In this document: positions 57,908-64,000 of the stretch, piece after piece | How positions within the stretch are numbered: position 1 is the first letter of the stretch | Layout of the letters: each line of letters starts with the position of its first letter | Assembly: GCA_012934845.2 (NCBI GenBank) | Contig: WNNJ02003385.1 | Span: forward strand, 18,432-82,431 | Length of the DNA: 64,000 nucleotides | Direction: 5' to 3' | Source: Pomphorhynchus laevis | Lineage: Eukaryota; Acanthocephala; Palaeacanthocephala; Echinorhynchida; Pomphorhynchidae | The notes under the pieces: model-generated | What the model saw: only the letters and a program-made list of their open reading frames with translations | Databases searched by the model: none | Told to the model about the DNA's origin: nothing | Program-made: the position numbers and the translations under genes

Positions 57908-58699
57908 TTATGCTCCATGCAGGATGGCTCCCCCCACAGTTAGAGCATAATGGAGTGGATGGCTCCCCCCACAGTTACAACAGACCGGATTGGCATCGCA
58001 TCTGTCACCACTCGACAAGGAGGGGCATAGAGCGTTCGTGCAGACGCCGCATATTTTTAATTCTTTACAAGTGGAGGCCCAATGCCCCCACCTATGACAA
58101 TGATTACAATGAGGAAACGTCAAGTTGTTTGTTTCTATGATTGAGAACTTTAAATTATATCCTATAAAGGGATTAACTGAATTTGTGCACAAGGTGTGTG
58201 CGTTATCAACATCGCAGGTGACGAACGCCACTGGGAGAGCGTCCCCGGATTTGGAATTTAAAGTCCGAATTGAGCCGAGTTTATATTGTTTTTTGAGAAT
58301 CTCAGTGTCTTTAGCATCCAAAAACTGAGGAAAATTAGTGACTTTTAATGTAGCCTGGATAGGCTTTAGCTCTAATGTTCCCAATTGGGACAGATGTTTA
58401 TCGAAGTAAGATTTATAAGCTACCATCAGATCGTGGGTAGCGAACGAAATTCTTAATGAATTTGATATTATCTTGATATTATTGAAGACTACCCTGTTTG
58501 GGTAGTCTTGTACAAACTTTCGTAGAAAAACATTGAATAACAAATGCCTTTCGGTGGGCTTGGTGGCCATAATAATCGCCAAATTGTTTTGTTTTCGTAA
58601 CGGGGGGAGATCCCCCGAGTCAGAATTTATGTTAACTGAAACATCACTTACCTGAAAGTCTTGTAATGTCGATTTAAAGTTAAAATACCTTCTTTCCAT
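57908..58699 (-). CDS. A4 ORF1: zinc-knuckle RNA-binding protein, 263 codons open
   Basis: Best ORF1 of family A. The N-terminal half includes LPPLRKQNNLAIIMATKPTE, shared with A1 and A5. A central region (RISFATHDLMVAYKSYFDKH) resembles the RRM-like or helical part of Jockey-group ORF1 proteins. The C-terminus carries CNHCHRWGHWASTC (a full CX2CX4HX4C knuckle), then CGVCTNALCPSLSSGDRC, then CCNCGGSHPLHYA, a third eroded knuckle. The stop shortly after is probably premature, since A1 continues about 100 codons further with a Ser/Thr-rich tail. Confidence 0.82.
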   Translation of the reverse strand: MERRYFNFKSTLQDFQVSDVSVNINSDSGDLPPLRKQNNLAIIMATKPTERHLLFNVFLRKFVQDYPNRVVFNNIKIISNSLRISFATHDLMVAYKSYFDKHLSQLGTLELKPIQATLKVTNFPQFLDAKDTEILKKQYKLGSIRTLNSKSGDALPVAFVTCDVDNAHTLCTNSVNPFIGYNLKFSIIETNNLTFPHCNHCHRWGHWASTCKELKICGVCTNALCPSLSSGDRCDANPVCCNCGGSHPLHYALTVGGAILHGA

Positions 58700-58751
58700 C
58701 TGAATTCATTGAAGTATCAGTGTTTTTTTGGAAGTGTATGGAATTGCAACT

Positions 58752-60480
58752 GATATCACGCGGATGCATGTTGTCTAAAGACATTTACTGTAAGTAGATA
58801 AATTGCACTAACCAAGTAGCCAGGAGTCCGGCCAATTGGTATTGGAGAGTTTTCAAAGTGAATTATTATGAAGTTAATCAGCTGTAAGGCGGGATGAGTA
58901 TATCCAGGAAGTTTGTAGTAATGTTCAAATTTGCGCGGGACAGAATTGCGTCATCGAATACGCTATACATTCATTCCGAAAATATTTTAATGATACAGTT
59001 CACATTGTATATTAACACTTAATGCATCAAATACATTCAACCCGGCAAATAGACAAGTATCACTTGCAAATACAGATGTATTATGTCCTGCTATATCCAC
59101 TGCGATAAGAAACTCAAATGGAACAGAAACTTCTTTATTAATCAATGGTGATATAATTTAATCCCGGGAAGGTTTTACTCAATAGGAGAACCTATTGCAA
59201 TGGCCGCATTTGCATTGACAATATTACCAATTATAAGATAAATGCAAATAACTAGCCCGGATGTAATGAATATGTTGTTTGCAGATGATGCAACTTGTTT
59301 AATAACAACACATTACATGTTTAAAATATGGAATAAAATCAATGAAATTGGTCCATTGTACGGTTTTAACAATGATTTAAAGCAATGTACATTATTAACG
59401 TATGCAGATAATTAAATCAATGGAAGGAAAGTATTTCAAGGGATTGAAGGATAAACACTAAGAGATGGGCGTATTCTGCATATGAACGCAATGTGGCTTA
59501 TACCTTATATTTAGGCACTCGGTTCAGTCAAATTGAATTTCATAAAAATGACTATGAACTGCACGGAAAGTAATTTTGTCCAGTTAGAAATAGCAGTAGT
59601 AAACATATTATTTCTTACAATGATTGGACGAAACATTTCCGAATCGGAGAAATTAATAATTTCTGTGTCTAGAAATATGGGAGTAAACCGTTTGTATGTA
59701 AGAGTATTTTATTACAAAATACAACTTGCAGATTGCAAAAAGAATGTCAGGAACAAATAAAAGATAAATTTATTTGATCATAATTTTCGAGGGAGATAAC
59801 ACTACTCCATAAAGAGAGAAAGAATAGTCTGCGTTGCTATCAGCTATGCATATAAAGAATAAAAGATAAATCTCATAGGTATAGAAATTCGAGATGACAT
59901 TTAGTAAGTTATGGATTGACATCGGATGACGCTGGTAGACAATCTTTATGTGAATTGGAATTTATTTTAATTCATGCGATGTCGGTCAAAATGGATAGAT
60001 AACAATAGTTAGGCACAATGATGTGATAGACAATATTGCGAACGAATTGAATGAAATATGCTTTGGAATTTTGAAAGAACCGAATTTGTCTAACGCGATT
60101 TACTGATAAAGTTCGGTCATAGTACTACTTCAAGATAAAAAGATGTACACTTGAATGTTCAATGCATTTGCATATTTGGCGGAAGATTTGGGCTTTCAGC
60201 ATAATGAAGAAATAAATCTAAATAACTGGAACGAGTAGAAAATTCATAAGACGCTATGCATTTCCTGCTATTTTTACTGCTGTGGGAAAAGTGGAAAAAG
60301 AAACGAAGAAATTACTTAGACTGATTGCGATATTAATAGCGGCTAATTGTAGACAAAGTTACTCTTGGCAATAAATAATTTAAGAAGACGGATTTATTTC
60401 ACTCTTGAAAGGTCGTCATCTGTTTGTTTAAGAGTGGTTTGCCACAAAGCTGATTTACCTTAATTTTATCTTCGTTCTAA
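58752..60480 (+). mobile_element. Family E retroelement E(iv), RT and C-terminal part
   Basis: Continues from 54903. The RT start is RPIGIGEFSK (58836). Then come FNPANRQVSLANTDVLCPAI (59040-59100), SLLINGDII, SREGFTQ, GEPIAMAAFALTILPIIR and the catalytic MLFADDATCLITTHY (59270-59310), followed by IGPLYGFNNDLKQCTLLTY. The C-terminal module has LRHNDVIDNIANELNEIC with KEPNLS (60010-60090), and FIRRYAFPAIFTAVGKVEKE with LLRLIAILIAANCRQSYSW (60240-60370). This copy preserves the REGxTQGxPxAM and ADD motifs best. It is broken many times. Confidence 0.8.
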
Positions 60481-60499
60481 ATGAACCTTACTTTTTATG

Positions 60500-60810
60500 T
60501 TTTGTCTATACAATTCAAGATACCGGAGGAATGGGGCCCATATGAATGGGACTACATTCCTCCATACAGGGGGATGAGTCAAGTGGCAAACTGTGTATTT
60601 AAGCATATGGCATAGCGTTATGCAGCAAGCGGTCGACGGGAGTACAGTGACTGTATAAGAAATATCAGAGCAGGGATCGCCACAAAAATGACAAAAGCGG
60701 TGGCAATGATAATTCGGATAAAGAGTGCTTCTGGTTCATCCTCAAGACAAGATATGACAGGTCCTGATGAGCTTATCCAGCGACGTGGTGAGTTCATAAC
60801 AATTTCCTAA
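60500..60810 (+). pseudogene. Unassigned protein-coding remnant (about 100 codons)
   Basis: One reading frame gives a protein-like stretch, GPYEWDYIPPYRGMSQVANC, then a part with REYSDCIRNIRAGIATKMTK and AVAMIIRIKSASGSSS, to about 60810. It is broken at least once. It lies right after the family E C-terminus, yet matches no block of the other E copies. I do not recognise it; a virus-like or other mobile-element origin cannot be excluded. Confidence 0.35.
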
Positions 60811-60936
60811 CGAATAAGCAATTTTGAGATTGTACATATAATGGCCTATTTGCGGGAACCTTTTGGTGTATAATAAATAATATTAATTAAAAAATAAAAA
60901 AATATATTCAAGTTGATATTATAATAAAATCAGTTA

Positions 60937-61668
60937 TTATAAAACTAATATTTTTAAATGTTCATTTATTTTAATATTAATAGTTGAATCATTTACTTGC
61001 ATAAAAATGATTTCCTTTAATATTGACAGCACACTCGCTTGCCTTAAAATTGCATTCCAAGAACCAATAGAAACAGTAGCTTGATAAAACTCATTGATTT
61101 CGATACAGAAATCATCGGAGCCGCTTCTATTTTCCAGCCATAATGTCGAAATTCCTGAGCAGCTAAGATATTGCTCGTTGTTCAAGCTCCTCATTCACGA
61201 CTGTCATGATGAATTTTGGAAGATACGTGTTTATTGTCAAAATCACTCAGATTTATGTCGCTCAACAAATATTGTTATGTTCGATGTATATTCATTAATT
61301 ACGTATTTAATATTATCTAGTACTCTCAAACGTGTATCTATTCGAAAAATTGAATAATTTTTGCTGTCAACATTGAATTTGTAATTTTCATATAGTGTTA
61401 CCGTTGAACAATATGCTCTGTATGCATAACCAACTGATTTCATTTCTTATAAAACATTAATGTCGAGGTCGAAATATGGTTTCTCATATAAGCAGATTGG
61501 ATTTGATTGCATACTGTGCAAATTTGACATTTTTATTATGTATGAATGAATTACTTTTGATCCAGGGGGAGATGTTGTAGTGCCGTTTTCAACAACATAG
61601 ACTAAGATTATTGCCGACATAATTACTCTTAAAATTATTATCGTTAAAACCATTAATATCAGCATCAT
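60937..61668 (-). pseudogene. Unassigned decayed reading frame, antisense to formin
   Basis: About 244 codons lie in one minus-strand frame with a few breaks. The parts include a hydrophobic N-terminus (MVLTIIILRVIMSAIILVYV, a signal or membrane anchor), a middle with YENYKFNVDSKNYSIFRIDT, and a C-terminal part with LKEIIFMQVNDSTINIKINE. No family recognised. It could be a fossil of a mobile or virus-like element; I treat it as an inactive remnant. Confidence 0.3.
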
Positions 61669-62021
61669 TACTGTCGTGTTTTATAAAAGACCCAATGCCG
61701 GTTTTGCCATAGTTATACAACATCATTTTGTCACATTGCCACTTGTATTTTACTGTCAGTCAAAAATCTCTTCAAGGTACTTGATGCAATGTTTGCTTGC
61801 AGTTGATAACTAAATTACAAATTATTTCTATATTTTAAACAAAGATTTTTATTTTCCCAATGTTGTGATAACAATATAAAAAGTGACTTTTCTCTATGGC
61901 GAGAGATTGCAGTTACTTTTTATATCTAAACTCAGATTATTGTAATTGATAATATAACATTCACAATATAATATTATTCAAACATTATATACAGGTATTT
62001 AAATGATGTGTTAATTTTTAG

Positions 62022-62177
62022 CTACTGCGTCTGCCAATGTGTACAGAAAGACTGAATGCAATGCTGATCAGATCGACATTGGATGATCGAATTAATCACA
62101 TTCGTAAGTCAATTAACGCCATAATGGAAGCAAGTTTTACACTAAAGTCAAGCAAAAATGTTAAAAATTTGATTGAG
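62022..62177 (+). CDS. Formin FH2 exon (core helix segment)
   Basis: The acceptor TTAATTTTTAG and donor GAG|GTTTGT bound 52 codons in phase 0. LLRLPMCTERLNAMLIRSTL, then DDRINHIRKSINAIMEASFT and LKSSKNVKNLIE, match the FH2 core pattern P-x-x-x-x-R-L-x-x-M-L...I...I...A...L-x-x-S-x-x-(F/V)-x-x-L-(L/I)-E. This is the clearest formin exon and anchors the identification of the whole gene. The next part, usually (V/I)-L-x-x-GN-x-(M/L)N, should be in a downstream exon outside what I could read. Confidence 0.92.
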
Positions 62178-62227
62178 GTTTGTATAATTCTATGCTGTTT
62201 TTGTAAAATAAGGACAGAAAATAAATA

Positions 62228-63769
62228 AATTGTTTTTTTTTGCATTAAACATATTATTTTTTATAAATGGTTAACAAATAACAAATTTACATATTGGTAT
62301 AATGTTTATGTGGAAAAATCATTATCATTTTTATTTAGTTTTATTTTGAATTTTAAGCCATTGAAATAGTACACAATTTAAATTTTAAATTTAAATTTTA
62401 AATTAAAATTTTGAATTTTAAACTTCAAAATTTGAAATAGTACAAACACAAATTAATTTTGTACATCTCATTATTTGCTGTCAACATCATCATCAGAAAA
62501 AAGTATAATTTGTTCTGCTCGGTGCGATTAGAAACAATTTTTAACGCTCGATGCGATTTCTGAGAGGTTAAGGAGACATACATGAAACCTGTTTGAAGAA
62601 TTTTCTGCGCAGGTTCGAATCCTATCAGTACTAGACTCGGTATAAAAATTATGGGCATTTAATTATAAAAGCAAGAACTACCAAAAATAAAAATAAATTG
62701 GTGTGCTGATCCTGCTCCTATTAGGATTAGTAAAATCTCCTGTTCCTAACATCAGCTATTTTATGACTCAGGATCAGTATAAGCATAAATATAAATTTGT
62801 GTTTGTTGGTTCTGCTCCAAAATTATAAAAATTTAAACAATGGGTCAAAATTATTAATTTTTAGCGAAATTTAATATTAATTAAAAAGCTATTTTTGTGG
62901 TATATTAAATGTTAATGTCAACTATTCGATGCCCCCACTAGTTGGGAAAATACTATCAAAAATTTCTGTTATTTGTTATTATTCTAATATCGAATGTGGT
63001 TTGAGTAAAATTGAGAAAGGTTTGAAATCTGACAAATTTGTTTTAAACTTCATCATTAATAAAATCCTTAATGCAATATATATTTTAAGCGATCTCAAAT
63101 TTACAAAAAGCTACCTTAATGAATTTTCTAATTTAATTATTATCTTAAAACGTTGTTTTATTTATATATAAAAGTATATGGTGTATTCTATTAATAATTT
63201 GATATCGAATAAAAAATCAGTTACATGGATTACTTGTTTATTATCGTAGCATCGACCACGGTGTTACATATTCATAATATATTATATTTTAATGTAAGCT
63301 GGTTAAGTGACTTGAATTATTTCATTGATCTACAAGTAAAGGGTTCTTCATAAAATTGATCCAATGCAAATACATTACCTGATACAGTTATATTAAATTG
63401 AATTCATGATGTTCATGTCTCTGATTTACGTATGCATTCCCAGAATAATCTAGTGAATGCCATCCTTTTTACGCCTTTATTTTACCGCCAAGTTCACGCA
63501 GATAATTGGAAATAGCTAATTGAAACTGTTTATAAATATATTACGAATATTTTGATTTCAAATGCAGATAAAATAATAAAATATTATTTTATCTTTATAA
63601 TTTTTTTAATATAATTTTCTATATATTTTTTATATATTTTCTTTATAATTTAAATAATAAAATAATAAATAATATTTTTTTTAAATATATAAGTTATAAT
63701 TATATGTACAATTCTAATGGGCACGCATCCCAGCATTTGAAAATCAAGAGTAAAATATATATTTAAATT
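62228..63769. other. Formin intron or downstream DNA, AT-rich
   Basis: Includes a self-complementary AATTTAAATTTTAAATTT tract near 62378-62440 and AT microsatellite-like DNA at 63540-63700. The minus 77-codon frame at 62425 and the plus 80-codon frame at 62929 match nothing I know. Confidence 0.45.
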
Positions 63770-64000
63770 ATTTCCGCACTGCTGCTTCCATCTCCTCGTA
63801 ACGGTATTGCCACACATTTTCTTCTGGGTGCACGGATACAGTATGATGCGGCTCGTGCAAGGGCAATGCTCAACCTTGATCGTATTCCGGCTATGACTTC
63901 TCCATAACTTCTTTTGTGTTTGAGATAAATCTTTTTCGCTATTGTCTTCAGAAGTATAGAGGTAGTAGGTGTGATTGCTCCGTTAGTTAAATTAATTATT
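63770..64000 (-). mobile_element. Family E retroelement, C-terminal tail E(vi)
   Basis: Minus strand 63960-63790 encodes LLKTIAKKIYLKHKRSYGEV, then IAGIRSRLSIALARAASYCI and RAPRRKC. This matches the end of E(ii) (KLSFAIVSAASTCLRAP) and E(i) (CIIGFALANVF). The upstream part of the element would lie beyond the right window edge. Confidence 0.72.

Larger units (their letters stand above)
54893..58751 (-). mobile_element. Family A LINE, full-length copy A4 inserted into E(iv)
   Basis: The perfect 11-bp repeat GAATTGCAACT at 54893-54903 and 58741-58751 flanks the element (54904-58740). On the minus strand, ORF1 (58699-57908) is open and the ORF2 start is at 57480. The RT is mostly open, and the 3' end (GAAAATCTTATTATTATTAT at about 54905-54925) is a variant of the family tail. 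ORF2 is interrupted about four times. It splits the family E element between its Cys-rich start and its RT. Confidence 0.93.

Noticed and set aside
63540-63720. Possible origin or matrix-attachment region
   Set aside because: Only AT-rich low-complexity DNA; nothing specific supports a function.
1-64000. CRISPR arrays, rRNA genes, tRNA genes, bacterial-type operons
   Set aside because: None seen; the spliced gene, HP1, formin and LINEs show this is animal nuclear DNA. A tRNA covariance search would settle the tRNA point.

Overview
This is invertebrate nuclear DNA, probably from an arthropod (inference from the retroelement mix and the AT-rich sequence). There are no operons, rRNA genes, tRNA genes or CRISPR arrays that I could find. 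Two host loci can be read. One is a complete single-exon HP1-type chromobox gene at 16708-17376 (+). The other is a formin gene on the + strand. It starts at 33376 and its FH2 domain is spread over small exons at 34.6, 38.6, 38.7, 48.6, 51.1 and 62.0 kb, so it covers at least 28.8 kb and runs off the right edge. Its introns are packed with retroelements.

Most of the rest is layers of retroelements, which I grouped by protein motifs. Family A is a two-ORF LINE of the Jockey/I group with zinc-knuckle ORF1, AP endonuclease and YADD reverse transcriptase (5.2-9.1, 21.2, 41.6-43.3, 43.3-45.3, 45.4-48.5 and 54.9-58.7 kb). Family C is a CR1/L2-like LINE with a very pyrimidine-rich coding strand (1.6-4.7, 10.2-14.0, 14.1-14.9 and 32.7 kb). 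Family D is an RTE-like LINE (1-740 and 27.7-29.4 kb). A Naiad-type Penelope-like element with its GIY-YIG nuclease ahead of the RT lies at 18.1-21.2 kb, with partial copies at 31.1-32.5 and 51.9-52.1 kb.

The least familiar material is a pair of related reverse-transcriptase families. Family E has at least six decayed copies (4.7-5.2, 24.3-27.7, 39.4-41.3, 52.4-53.6, 53.9-60.5 interrupted by an A copy, and 63.8-64.0 kb). Read together they show a Cys-rich N-terminal module, an RT with an ADD core, and a long C-terminal module with CxC...H...C, RH-(D/N/S)-x-V-(R)-D, LD...FFDV and a conserved Arg/Leu/Ala-rich tail. Family B (35.6-38.2 kb) has a C2H2-like start, a YLDD RT and a C-terminal RH...RLDG...VWD module. 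I read both tails as PD-(D/E)XK-like endonucleases; that is an inference.

Relative ages can be read from nesting. Family E is oldest and heavily broken. The A copies are younger: one has inserted into an E copy with a clean 11-bp target duplication, and another has a 13-bp duplication. Non-autonomous or rearranged structures include a composite inverted repeat at 25.86-26.65 kb, a foldback element at 50.05-50.58 kb between 80-bp direct repeats, and several hairpins. All calls come from reading the sequence by eye, with no database search.
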